DNA from: Novosphingobium sp. SG919
GTDB lineage: Bacteria; Pseudomonadota; Alphaproteobacteria; Sphingomonadales; Sphingomonadaceae
Reading direction: 5' to 3'
Assembly: GCF_012932495.1 (NCBI RefSeq)
Contig: NZ_JABCNG010000001.1
Coordinates: forward strand, 1,550,001 to 1,614,000
DNA: 64,000 nt
The notes under the pieces were generated by a model. It had not been told where the DNA came from and did no database searches. It saw nothing but the letters and a program-made list of their open reading frames with translations. Shown one piece after another: positions 20,989-29,816 of this stretch (the stretch's first letter is position 1; every line of letters begins with the position of its first letter). The translations under genes were made by a program, and so were the position numbers.

Positions 20989-21106
20989 CCCCGGCGAATA
21001 ACGAACCGCGGCAGGAACCGCTACGGTTTCCGATCATTGCCTGTCCATAAGGAAGGCGTGCTGCCTGCCCGGCGCACGCCTCATTCCTGTCAATGGAGAT
21101 CAAGCC

Positions 21107-21604
21107 ATGAAGAAGGCTTTGCTGGCAATGGCGCTTGCCGCATCGGGGCTGACTGCCGCCTGCACCGATGACTATGCCTATGGTGGCCGCCCTGGATACG
21201 ATAACGGCCATCACGGTGGTCGCCATCGTGGCGGTTATGGCGGGGTTGAAGGCGGCTGGGCCTATCGCGACGACGGCTATTACCGCCAATATGGCAACTA
21301 TGACTACAACCGTCCCGACCCGAGCTATGGCGGCTATTACGCCGATCGCTATTACCGCGAAGACCCGCGCTATGGCGAACACCGCGTTTCGATGGACGAA
21401 CGCGTCTATCGCGGGCGTGACGGCCGCTATTACTGCCGCCGTTCCGACGGCTCGACCGGCCTGATCGTGGGCGGTGTTTCTGGCGCGCTTCTGGGCTCGG
21501 TCATTGCCGAAGGCGATTCCCGGCCGCTGGGCGCGATCATCGGTGCGATCGGTGGCGCAGCTGCTGGCGCTGCAATCGACAGCAACAACGTGCGCTGCCG
21601 CTAA
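21107..21604 (+). CDS. Glycine-zipper lipoprotein
   Basis: The 165-residue protein has a lipoprotein signal ending at LTAAC, a long tyrosine-, glycine- and arginine-rich low-complexity middle (about residues 20-110), and a C-terminal glycine zipper (VGGVSGALLGSVIAEG ... AIIGAIGGAAAGA) of the 17-kDa surface antigen / glycine-zipper-2TM type. It is probably an outer-membrane-associated envelope protein; its exact role is unknown. It is followed by a strong hairpin shared with the convergent gene. Confidence 0.8.
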   Translation: MKKALLAMALAASGLTAACTDDYAYGGRPGYDNGHHGGRHRGGYGGVEGGWAYRDDGYYRQYGNYDYNRPDPSYGGYYADRYYREDPRYGEHRVSMDERVYRGRDGRYYCRRSDGSTGLIVGGVSGALLGSVIAEGDSRPLGAIIGAIGGAAAGAAIDSNNVRCR

Positions 21605-21633
21605 GCGCGTTCGACGTTCCAAGCCGATCGAAA

Positions 21634-21665
21634 AAGGCCCTTTCGCGCATCCGCGAAAGGGCCTT
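21634..21665. terminator. Bidirectional hairpin between convergent genes
   Basis: A perfect 14-bp stem (AAGGCCCTTTCGCG at 21634-21647 with its complement at 21652-21665) with a 4-base loop. On the minus strand the stem is followed by five T residues, a canonical intrinsic terminator for the small periplasmic protein gene. On the plus strand only two T residues close the stem. Confidence 0.85.
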
Positions 21666-21714
21666 GAAGCATGTCGGGTGCGGCAAGAGGTGCGCCTCTT
21701 GCCCGATCCGCCAA

Positions 21715-22008
21715 TTACTTGGCGGCGTCGACGTTGATGCCGAGCTTCTTCACGTCGTTGAGCGTGAAGCTGACCGGACGATCGTTGAAGGTGCCTTCAA
21801 CCGACTTCTTGCGGATGTGCAGTTCGAACGGCACCTTGCCGGCATAGGCCGTGCCACGGACGATCTTTTCTTCGCCCTTGGTTTCGGTGGTGTAGGAATA
21901 GCTCACGCCCTTGTAGGCGAAGCTGTCGGCCTGGTTTTCAGCGGCGGCGACGGCGGGAGCGGCAAGCACGAGCGAAGCAGCGGCGGTGGCAATGAAAGAA
22001 CGAAGCAT
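21715..22008 (-). CDS. Small secreted protein of unknown function
   Basis: The 97-residue protein has a clear Sec signal peptide (about residues 1-22, cleaved after a VAAAE-like site) and a mature region of about 75 residues predicted to be mainly beta strand. I do not recognise a named family. The ATG at 22008 has AGGGGA seven bases upstream; the open frame extends further but its extra residues lie in the leader. It is transcribed alone, with an intrinsic terminator downstream. Confidence 0.7.
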   Translation of the reverse strand: MLRSFIATAAASLVLAAPAVAAAENQADSFAYKGVSYSYTTETKGEEKIVRGTAYAGKVPFELHIRKKSVEGTFNDRPVSFTLNDVKKLGINVDAAK

Positions 22009-22076
22009 GGCAATTTCCCCTGATGAAAAAGGTGAGATTGCCTTCGGACACCCGTCTATTGTGTTCTTGTTGCAGC

Positions 22077-22140
22077 GCGTTTCGCGCATGCTGCGCTTGC
22101 GAGCAATTGCTTAGGTTGCGGGCTTGGTTGCGCGAAACGC
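22077..22140. repeat. 12-bp inverted repeat in a 245-bp intergenic region
   Basis: GCGTTTCGCGCA at 22077-22088 and TGCGCGAAACGC at 22129-22140 are exact inverted copies 40 bp apart, in the region 22009-22253 between the small secreted protein and the osmC-like gene. A smaller palindrome, AGCAATTGCT, lies between them. The region must hold the promoter of the secreted protein; otherwise I see nothing in it. Confidence 0.55.
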
Positions 22141-22231
22141 AACTGCATTCTCGCCTTCCGGCAAAAGCCTTCGTTTTCAATCGCCCCGTGCTGCGCCGGG
22201 CTGCCAGCAAGGCCGCCCGGCGCATACGAAA

Positions 22232-22247
22232 GCGCCAGAAATGGCGC
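22232..22247 (-). terminator. Short hairpin after osmC-like gene
   Basis: GCGCCA and TGGCGC flank a 4-base loop just past the stop codon of the OsmC-family gene, and on the minus strand TTTC follows. It is a plausible but weak terminator because the T run is short. Confidence 0.45.
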
Positions 22248-22253
22248 AATAGC

Positions 22254-22682
22254 TCAGGATTCGAGCGTGCGTTCGAGCGTCACTTCGCAGTTCAGCAGCT
22301 TGGAAATCGGGCAATTGGCCTTCGCCTCGTCGGCGATGCGGGCAAAGTCCGATTCGGAGATACCGGGCACTTGAGCCTTGAGTGCAAGTGCGCTGCGCGT
22401 GACCTTGAAGCCGTCGCCATCGGCGTCCAGCGTCACTTTGGCAGTGGTATCGAGCGTGCCATCGGCAAAGCCGGCTTTGGCCAGGGCAAAGCTGGTGGCC
22501 ATGGTAAAGCATGCGGCGTGCGCGGCGGCGATCAGTTCTTCCGGGTTGGTGCCCGGCTGGCCTTCGAAGCGCGTGCCAAAGCCATAGGGCTGGTCCTTGA
22601 GCACGCCCGAAGCCGTGCTGATCGATCCCTTGCCGGGCTTGCCGAAGCCCTGGTAGCGGGCGGAAGCGGTGCTGGTGGGCAT
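22254..22682 (-). CDS. OsmC-family peroxiredoxin
   Basis: Thiol peroxidase-like protein of 142 residues that would reduce organic hydroperoxides. The two cysteines expected for OsmC are present in AHAACFTMA and ANCPISKLL, spaced as in the OsmC branch rather than Ohr. The ATG at 22682 has GGAGA upstream. It is the last gene of a minus-strand run starting with the nucleotidase and dapD, though the 61-bp gap to the YjdM-like gene leaves room for its own promoter. Confidence 0.88.
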   Translation of the reverse strand: MPTSTASARYQGFGKPGKGSISTASGVLKDQPYGFGTRFEGQPGTNPEELIAAAHAACFTMATSFALAKAGFADGTLDTTAKVTLDADGDGFKVTRSALALKAQVPGISESDFARIADEAKANCPISKLLNCEVTLERTLES

Positions 22683-22743
22683 TGGAGGCGTCTCCTTGAA
22701 GTGGGTTCGCTCGTGCAACGCCCCGGCCAGCCGCCCGTTCCGT

Positions 22744-23046
22744 TCAACGCTTGCGCACGAACTCTGCGCGCAGCACCAGCCCCTTGATGCCATCGAACTT
22801 GCAGTCGATTTCCTGCGCGTCACCGGTGAGCCGGATCGACTTGATCAGCGTGCCACGCTTGAGCGTCTGGCCCGCGCCCTTGACATCGAGATCCTTGATC
22901 AGGGTGACCTGGTCACCATCGTGCAGCACGTTGCCGACCGCGTCGCGCACTTCCACGCTGTTTTCCGCAGCACGGCGGGTGGCCAGTTCTGCGGCCGTCA
23001 TCCATTCGCCGCTGTCTTCATCGTAGACGTAATCGTCGTCGCTCAT
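22744..23046 (-). CDS. YjdM (PhnA)-like protein lacking the zinc ribbon
   Basis: Protein of 100 residues whose C-terminal two thirds (DAVGNVLHDGDQVTLIKDLDVKG onward to KFDGIKGLVLRAEFVRK) matches the YjdM/PhnA domain. In typical members the N-terminus is a zinc ribbon with four cysteines; here it is an acidic stretch beginning MSDDDYVYDEDSGEW, and the only cysteine is the one in the IDCKFDG segment. The function of the family is unclear despite its old link to phosphonate use. Confidence 0.82.
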   Translation of the reverse strand: MSDDDYVYDEDSGEWMTAAELATRRAAENSVEVRDAVGNVLHDGDQVTLIKDLDVKGAGQTLKRGTLIKSIRLTGDAQEIDCKFDGIKGLVLRAEFVRKR

Positions 23047-23133
23047 GTCCCGTCCTTGCCTTGGTGTTCCCGGTTGATCCCGGGGCGGCCATGACAGGTT
23101 GCGGGCAGCGACGCCAGCCCTCGCCGGGCTGGA

Positions 23134-23496
23134 TCACCACACGGCGGGAAAGAGTTCAACCGCGCCGCCGTCACGCGGTTTCCACGGCATCTGCGCCAGC
23201 ACGTCGTTGCTTTCGCGGGCACTGCGCCCTTCTGCCAGCGACCAGGTGATGTGCCAGGTGCCGCCATCGGGACGGTTGGTGCTGCCATCAAGCGCCACGA
23301 CCAGCGCTTCTACCCCCGATCCATCGTCGACATGGCCCACCACGCGGGCATGGCGGATCAGGGGTGGCAAGGGTTCGCGAGGGCCAGCGCGCACGTTGCG
23401 CGTGACATGGCTGGCCACGATCTGGGCATAGCGCGGCGGAAACAGCGCCAGAAGGCGATCGCGGCACTCGGGTTCCAGTTTCCAGCCGCTGGGCAT
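23134..23496 (-). CDS. Small 2H-phosphoesterase-like protein
   Basis: Protein of 120 residues with two H-x-T motifs, HVT at residues 30-32 and HIT at 82-84, each at the end of a predicted strand (IVASHVTRNV and TWHITWSL). A pair of such motifs is the signature of 2H phosphoesterases, which act on cyclic or 2'-5' RNA phosphodiesters, and the pattern also resembles tRNA-ligase phosphodiesterase domains. It is short for the superfamily. The assignment rests on motif reading only. It lies between a small membrane protein and the YjdM-like gene. Confidence 0.6.
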   Translation of the reverse strand: MPSGWKLEPECRDRLLALFPPRYAQIVASHVTRNVRAGPREPLPPLIRHARVVGHVDDGSGVEALVVALDGSTNRPDGGTWHITWSLAEGRSARESNDVLAQMPWKPRDGGAVELFPAVW

Positions 23497-23509
23497 CGCG
23501 ATCGTCCCG

Positions 23510-23728
23510 TCAGGAAGAGGGGGTGGCCTGTCCGCTCACCACGCCATTCTGGTCGGGCTGAGCACTGTTCAGGGCACCCGTGATCCAGATGGCGGACAGC
23601 GCGAGGATGGCCAGCACGAGGCTGATCAGCAAGACCCAGCGCACGACGTTGAGGCCGGTACCGCCGCGGGCTTCTTCGGTAGACAGATGCGCCGAGGGCG
23701 GTTGCCCCGGGGTATGGTCGTTCTGCAT
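23510..23728 (-). CDS. Small single-pass membrane protein
   Basis: The 72-residue product has one strong transmembrane helix (about residues 28-50, WVLLISLVLAILALSAIWIT), a hydrophilic N-terminal half and a short polar tail. No family recognised. It is 13 bp from the 2H-like gene and on the same strand, so probably co-transcribed. Confidence 0.55.
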   Translation of the reverse strand: MQNDHTPGQPPSAHLSTEEARGGTGLNVVRWVLLISLVLAILALSAIWITGALNSAQPDQNGVVSGQATPSS

Positions 23729-23824
23729 GGCGACGTCTCCTGCGTCTGATCCGGTTGGGGCGTGCGCTTGGCACGCCCCTTTGCCCGATTCTACGCGCGG
23801 AGAGGCCGCGTGTTCCGCGCCCGG

Positions 23825-23880
23825 TCGCGCAGCGCCGTCGAACTTGATCGCGCAGCGCTGTCAGACTTAGTCGCGCAGCA
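23825..23880. repeat. Imperfect 23-bp tandem repeat at the dapD 3' end
   Basis: Two imperfect 23-bp units at 23825-23847 and 23848-23870 begin TCGCGCAGCG, and a third partial copy starts at 23871. The third copy encodes the last residues of DapD, so the repeat looks like duplication of the gene's 3' end. Confidence 0.6.
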
Positions 23881-24703
23881 ATTCGTTGATGCCGGTCTTG
23901 CTGCGGGTCTGCGCGTCCACCGTCTTGACGATCACGGCGCAATAGAGCGACGGGCCGGGGGTGCCATCGGGCAGCAGCTTGCCCGGCAGCGCGCCGGGCA
24001 CGACCACGGCGTAGGGCGGCACGCGGCCGATGTGCACTTCGCCGGTGGCGCGATCGACGATCTTGGTGCTGGCGCCCAGGAACACGCCCATCGACAGCAC
24101 CGCGCCTTCGCCCACGATCACGCCTTCGGCCACTTCGGAACGGGCGCCGATGAACGCGCCATCCTCGATGATCACCGGTCCGGCCTGCAGCGGTTCGAGC
24201 ACGCCGCCGATGCCGGCGCCGCCCGAAATGTGCACGTTCTTGCCGATCTGTGCGCACGAACCCACGGTCGCCCAGGTATCGACCATCGTGCCTTCATCGA
24301 CGAACGCGCCGATGTTGACGAAGCTGGGCATCAGCACCACGCCCTTGCCGATGTGTGCGCCACGGCGCGCCACGGCGCCGGGCACCACGCGGAACCCGGC
24401 CTTGCGAAACGCTGCATCGTCCCAGCCGGCAAACTTGCTCGGCACCTTGTCGAACGCTGGCGCGCCGCCGCTGCCGTTGTCGATCACCACGTTGTCGTTG
24501 AGTCGGAACGAGAGCAGCACGGCTTTTTTCAGCCACTGGTTCACGTGCCATGCGCCGTCCACCTTTTCGGCAACGCGAGCCTCGCCGGAATCGAGCAGCG
24601 CGAGGGCCTGTTCCACCACCACGCGCACATCATCGCTGGCCGGCGTCACGTCCGCGCGGTTTTCCCAGGCGGCTTCGATGGCGGCTGCAAGCTGTGCGGT
24701 CAT
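23867..24703 (-). CDS. dapD: Tetrahydrodipicolinate N-succinyltransferase
   Basis: Transfers succinyl from succinyl-CoA to tetrahydrodipicolinate in lysine and meso-diaminopimelate synthesis. The 278-residue protein has a helical N-terminal domain and a left-handed beta-helix made of hexapeptide repeats (about residues 95-230: [20 protein letters not shown] and similar). The ATG at 24703 has GGAGA upstream. Length is normal. It lies 41 bp after the nucleotidase gene. Confidence 0.97.
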   Translation of the reverse strand: MTAQLAAAIEAAWENRADVTPASDDVRVVVEQALALLDSGEARVAEKVDGAWHVNQWLKKAVLLSFRLNDNVVIDNGSGGAPAFDKVPSKFAGWDDAAFRKAGFRVVPGAVARRGAHIGKGVVLMPSFVNIGAFVDEGTMVDTWATVGSCAQIGKNVHISGGAGIGGVLEPLQAGPVIIEDGAFIGARSEVAEGVIVGEGAVLSMGVFLGASTKIVDRATGEVHIGRVPPYAVVVPGALPGKLLPDGTPGPSLYCAVIVKTVDAQTRSKTGINELLRD

Positions 24704-24744
24704 GGGTAGGTCTCCAGGCAATACGGTCTCTATCGGCTGGCCGC

Positions 24745-25422
24745 CTAGCCGAGGTGGCCGCCCTCGGCAAGCGCATCGAGCCAGGCGGCAAGGTCGTCGA
24801 TCGTCTCGTCGATCGCGGCCTCGTCCTTGGCGCGCGCACCCCAGTCGGTGCCGAAATCGAGCCACACCGTCTGCATGCCCATGGCTTTCGCCGGAGTGAG
24901 ATTGCGGGCTGAATCCTCGAAGAACACCGATCGTTCCGGCGCCACGCCAAAAGCCGAGACGAAGCCGCGATAGGCCGATGGCTCTGGCTTGGGCTTGTAT
25001 TCCATGGCGTGGATGTCCCACAGCCCTTCGAAGCAGTGGGTGATGCCAAGCGCATCGAGCACGCGTGTGGCATAGGCCGCGTCACCATTGGTGAACACCA
25101 GGCGGCGGCCGGGCAGCCGCATCAGCCGTTCTTCGAGGCGCGGTGCGCGTGCCAGCGGCGCCATGTCGACATCGTGGACATAGCCCAGGAATTCATAGGG
25201 ATCGACGCCATGGAAGTGCATCAGGCCGGCCAGCGTGGTGCCGTGGTCGTGGAAATACATCTTCTGCACACGCCGCGCTTCGGCATGGTCGCAACCCAGC
25301 AGATCGGCGATGTAGGCGCCCATGCGCACATCGATCTGGTCGAACAGGCAGGTCTCGGCCGGGTAGAGCGTGTTGTCCAGATCGAAGATCCAGCAATCGA
25401 CACGCGTCGGGTCAAAAGGCAT
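24745..25422 (-). CDS. Pyrimidine 5'-nucleotidase (HAD superfamily)
   Basis: HAD-type phosphatase of 225 residues with motif [10 protein letters not shown] (nucleophile Asp in position 14), motif II FTNGD, the conserved lysine in YKPKPEP, and motif [10 protein letters not shown]. Sequence style matches the SDT1-like pyrimidine 5'-nucleotidase group (TIGR01993), which dephosphorylates UMP and CMP. It probably shares a transcript with dapD. Confidence 0.87.
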   Translation of the reverse strand: MPFDPTRVDCWIFDLDNTLYPAETCLFDQIDVRMGAYIADLLGCDHAEARRVQKMYFHDHGTTLAGLMHFHGVDPYEFLGYVHDVDMAPLARAPRLEERLMRLPGRRLVFTNGDAAYATRVLDALGITHCFEGLWDIHAMEYKPKPEPSAYRGFVSAFGVAPERSVFFEDSARNLTPAKAMGMQTVWLDFGTDWGARAKDEAAIDETIDDLAAWLDALAEGGHLG

Positions 25423-25481
25423 CCGTCATCCTTGCAAGGCCATCGTGTTGCTGCGGCCTGCCTTGGCGCCTGCCCGCAAAT

Positions 25482-26648
25482 TCAGCGCGGGGCAAGCCTC
25501 CTTAGCCGGGCGTTTTCGCCGTCTTCCAGGATCCATAGCGTACCATCGCCCGCTTCGCGAATCTCGCGAATGCGCGTGCCCAAGTCGATGCGTTCAAGTT
25601 CCTTGCCCACGGGCCGCCCGCCGGGGCCGGCTTCCAGACCCACGCGCACGATGCCGGCCGCGCCCAGCGCCGCGATGAGCGCTTGCCCGCGCCATTGCGG
25701 AAAGGCCTTGCCCGAATAGAAGATGAAATCGCCCGGCGCGATCACCGGGTTCCAACTGATCGCCGGCGCGGCGAAATCGGGCCGCGTGGCATGGCGCGGG
25801 ATTGGCGTACCATCATAATTGTCGCCATCCGAAACCACGGGCCAGCCATAGTTCTTGCCCGGTTCCAGCAGGTTGAGTTCGTCGCCGCCGGCCGGGCCAT
25901 GTTCCAGGTCCCAGAGCCGCCCTTGCGCATCGAATTGCAGGCCGAGCGGATTGCGATGGCCGAGCGTCCACACTTGCGCGGCAACGCCGCCCTGCGCGGC
26001 AAACGGATTGCCCGGCGCGGGCTGCCCATCGAGTGTGAGGTGCAGGATCTTGCCCAGGTTCGTGCCCATGTCCTGCGCCGGGGTGAACTTCTGCCGCTCT
26101 CCCGACGAAAGGAACAGGCTCTTGCCATCGGGCGCAAAGGCAATGCGGTGGCCGAAATGGCCGCGCCCGGGAACCTTGGGCGTCTGGCGCCAGATCACTT
26201 GCAAGCCTTCCAGGCGGGGTGCCCCGGCATCGAGCACCAGCCGGGCGCGGCCCAGCGCTGCGCCGCGCGTGTCGCCAGGGCCCGCCTCGGCCCAGGTCAG
26301 ATAGACCAGCCCGCTCTGCGCAAAATCGGGAGCAGGGGCCACGTCGCCCAGCCCACCCTGGCCGCCGGCATCGACTTTGGGCGTGCCGCCCACCACCTGC
26401 GCCTTGCCGCCTTCGCGCCACAGCTTGAGCGCGCCAGTGCGCTCGGTCACCAGCACGTCAGGCCGGCCGGGCAGGAACGCCAGCGCCCAGGGATCATCGA
26501 AGCGCGCCAGGTCGGTGATGGTAAAACCGTCGCGTTGCTCGGCCCCAGAGGCAGGGCCGGGCGTGCCGTTATCGGCCTGGGCCGAAGATCCGCAGCTTGC
26601 AGCCAGGAACGCGAGAGGCGATAGAGCCAGAAGGATCGCTTTTGTCAT
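25482..26648 (-). CDS. PQQ-dependent sugar dehydrogenase family lipoprotein
   Basis: The 388-residue protein has a lipoprotein signal (LAASC) and a six-bladed beta-propeller of the soluble glucose/aldose dehydrogenase type (PF07995, YliI-like), with the segments FDDPWALAFLPG, GGLGDVAPAPDF, HRNPLGLQFD and EHGPAGGDELN. It would oxidise aldoses in the periplasm if PQQ is available; no PQQ synthesis genes are in the window. Its ATG overlaps the divergent rnhB ATG by two bases. Confidence 0.87.
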   Translation of the reverse strand: MTKAILLALSPLAFLAASCGSSAQADNGTPGPASGAEQRDGFTITDLARFDDPWALAFLPGRPDVLVTERTGALKLWREGGKAQVVGGTPKVDAGGQGGLGDVAPAPDFAQSGLVYLTWAEAGPGDTRGAALGRARLVLDAGAPRLEGLQVIWRQTPKVPGRGHFGHRIAFAPDGKSLFLSSGERQKFTPAQDMGTNLGKILHLTLDGQPAPGNPFAAQGGVAAQVWTLGHRNPLGLQFDAQGRLWDLEHGPAGGDELNLLEPGKNYGWPVVSDGDNYDGTPIPRHATRPDFAAPAISWNPVIAPGDFIFYSGKAFPQWRGQALIAALGAAGIVRVGLEAGPGGRPVGKELERIDLGTRIREIREAGDGTLWILEDGENARLRRLAPR

Positions 26649-27288
26649 GACCGCTACAATGCCTGAAATCGCCCGACGTGCCACCAAAATTGCTCGCGTT
26701 TCCGGGCATGTGATCGGTGTGGATGAAGCCGGGCGCGGCCCATTGGCCGGCCCCGTGGTGGCCGCCGCCGTGGTGCTGTGCCGCCGCCCGCCCGAGGGGT
26801 TGGCCGATTCCAAGAAGCTTTCGGCCAAGCGCCGCGCCGTGCTGGAAGAACAGATCAAGGCGCGCTGCCGCTGGTCCGTGGGCGTGGTGGAGCCCGAGGA
26901 TATCGACCGGCTCAACATCTTTGGTGCCACCATGCTGGCGATGACGTTGGCCGTGAAAGGCCTGGTCGCCTCGCTGAGCGATGCCGTGGGTGAAGTGCGC
27001 GTGGACGGCAACCTGACGCCGCATGGCCGCCATGCCGACTGGTGCTGGCCGGCGCGCGCGATCGTGGGCGGCGACGCGATCGAACCCTGCATTTCGGCCG
27101 CCTCGATCATCGCCAAGGAGCATCGCGACCGCCTGATGCGCGCGGCAGCCGAAGAGCATCCGCATTACGGGTGGGAACGCAACGCCGGCTATGGCACGGC
27201 CGAACATCTCGCGGCGCTGCGCACCCATGGCCCCACGCCGCTGCACCGCCGCAGCTTTGCCCCGGTGGCGCAACTGGTGTTGATCTGA
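26647..27288 (+). CDS. rnhB: Ribonuclease HII
   Basis: Cleaves the RNA strand of RNA-DNA hybrids and removes single ribonucleotides from DNA. The protein of about 213 residues starts with the catalytic motif GVDEAGRGPLAGPVV, followed by DSKKLS and a later catalytic Asp in VDGN. The ATG at 26647 has AGAAGGA eleven bases upstream; an ATG at 26659 is also possible. It lies just upstream of the ccrM leader. Confidence 0.95.
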   Translation: MTATMPEIARRATKIARVSGHVIGVDEAGRGPLAGPVVAAAVVLCRRPPEGLADSKKLSAKRRAVLEEQIKARCRWSVGVVEPEDIDRLNIFGATMLAMTLAVKGLVASLSDAVGEVRVDGNLTPHGRHADWCWPARAIVGGDAIEPCISAASIIAKEHRDRLMRAAAEEHPHYGWERNAGYGTAEHLAALRTHGPTPLHRRSFAPVAQLVLI

Positions 27289-27298
27289 AGCGCGGTTT

Positions 27299-28657
<1,359 letters not shown>

Positions 28658-28675
28658 TTTCGCTAGGGGCGCGGG

Positions 28676-29785
28676 ATGAACGAGACGGTTTACCTGCGCC
28701 CCATCGCGCTCACTGAAAGTCCGCAGGCGGATGATCCAGCCGCCGTGCGCCTGGCCGGTGGCCTGGCCTGCGCCAGCCGCTTTGCCCTGTTGGTGCGCAA
28801 GGATGGCAGGATCGTTTCGCGCCAGGTGGTTGGCGCCGAAGATGTGCCTGCAGCGATTGCGCGCCTGTCCGATGCGCTTGCCGAAGAAGCCAGCGCGCAG
28901 TGGGTGAACCTGCGCAAGAGCCACGCGCCCATCGGCTGCGGCGAGCGCGTGCTGCGCCTGGACCAGCCCCTGGTCATGGGCATTCTCAATGTCACGCCCG
29001 ACAGTTTTTCCGATGGCGGCCAATTCCTCGACAAGCCGGAAACCGCCCTGGACCATGCCGCGGCGATGCTGGCGGCGGGCGCGGCCGTGATCGACGTGGG
29101 TGGGGAATCCACCCGGCCCAATGCCGCCGCCGTGTGGGAAGGGGACGAGGTCAAGCGCGTGGTGCCGGTCATTGAGCGGCTCGCCGCCACCGGCGCGGCC
29201 ATTTCCATCGACAGCCGCCGGTCGAGCGTCATCGCCGCCGCGCTGGCGGCTGGCGCGCATATCGTCAACGACGTCTCCGCCCTGCGCCACGACCCGCGCA
29301 GCATGGAAATCGTCGCTGCCAGTGGCGCACCGGTCGTGCTGATGCATGCGCCGGGCGGGGCAGACGACCTGCACGCCGACGGCCATTACCAGGACGTGGT
29401 GCTCGACGTGTTCGACGACCTGCGCGCGCGCCGGGATGCCGCGTTGGCTGCGGGCATCGCCGCGGAAAAGATCCTGCTCGATCCCGGCATCGGCTTTGGC
29501 AAGACGCTGGCCGACAACCTTGCGCTGATCAACGCCTTGCCGTTGTTCCATGCACTGGGCCAGCCCATCCTGTTTGCCGCCAGCCGCAAGCGCATGATCG
29601 GCGCGCTTTCGAACGAGGCGCCCGCGCACCAGCGGCTGGGCGGTTCGATCACGCTGGCGGTCAAGGCATTCGAGGCCGGTTGCCACATGGTGCGCGTGCA
29701 CGACGTGGCCGATACCGTGCAAGCCATGCGCGTGTGGCGCGGGTTGCGCGACGCGGCGCTGACCGACTTTTCGCAGTTGGCGTGA
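28676..29785 (+). CDS. folP: Dihydropteroate synthase
   Basis: Condenses p-aminobenzoate with the pterin diphosphate in folate synthesis; target of sulfonamides. The core has GILNVTPDSFSDGG, GGESTRPNA, SIDSRRSSV, VNDVSA and the C-terminal RVHDV. The protein is 369 residues because about 95 extra residues precede the TIM barrel. It follows ccrM by 18 bp and is probably co-transcribed with it. It is convergent with the NtrC-like gene, without an obvious terminator between. Confidence 0.95.
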   Translation: MNETVYLRPIALTESPQADDPAAVRLAGGLACASRFALLVRKDGRIVSRQVVGAEDVPAAIARLSDALAEEASAQWVNLRKSHAPIGCGERVLRLDQPLVMGILNVTPDSFSDGGQFLDKPETALDHAAAMLAAGAAVIDVGGESTRPNAAAVWEGDEVKRVVPVIERLAATGAAISIDSRRSSVIAAALAAGAHIVNDVSALRHDPRSMEIVAASGAPVVLMHAPGGADDLHADGHYQDVVLDVFDDLRARRDAALAAGIAAEKILLDPGIGFGKTLADNLALINALPLFHALGQPILFAASRKRMIGALSNEAPAHQRLGGSITLAVKAFEAGCHMVRVHDVADTVQAMRVWRGLRDAALTDFSQLA

Positions 29786-29816
29786 GGCTGTCGAAGGCCC
29801 TTTCCCGCGCAAGCCC

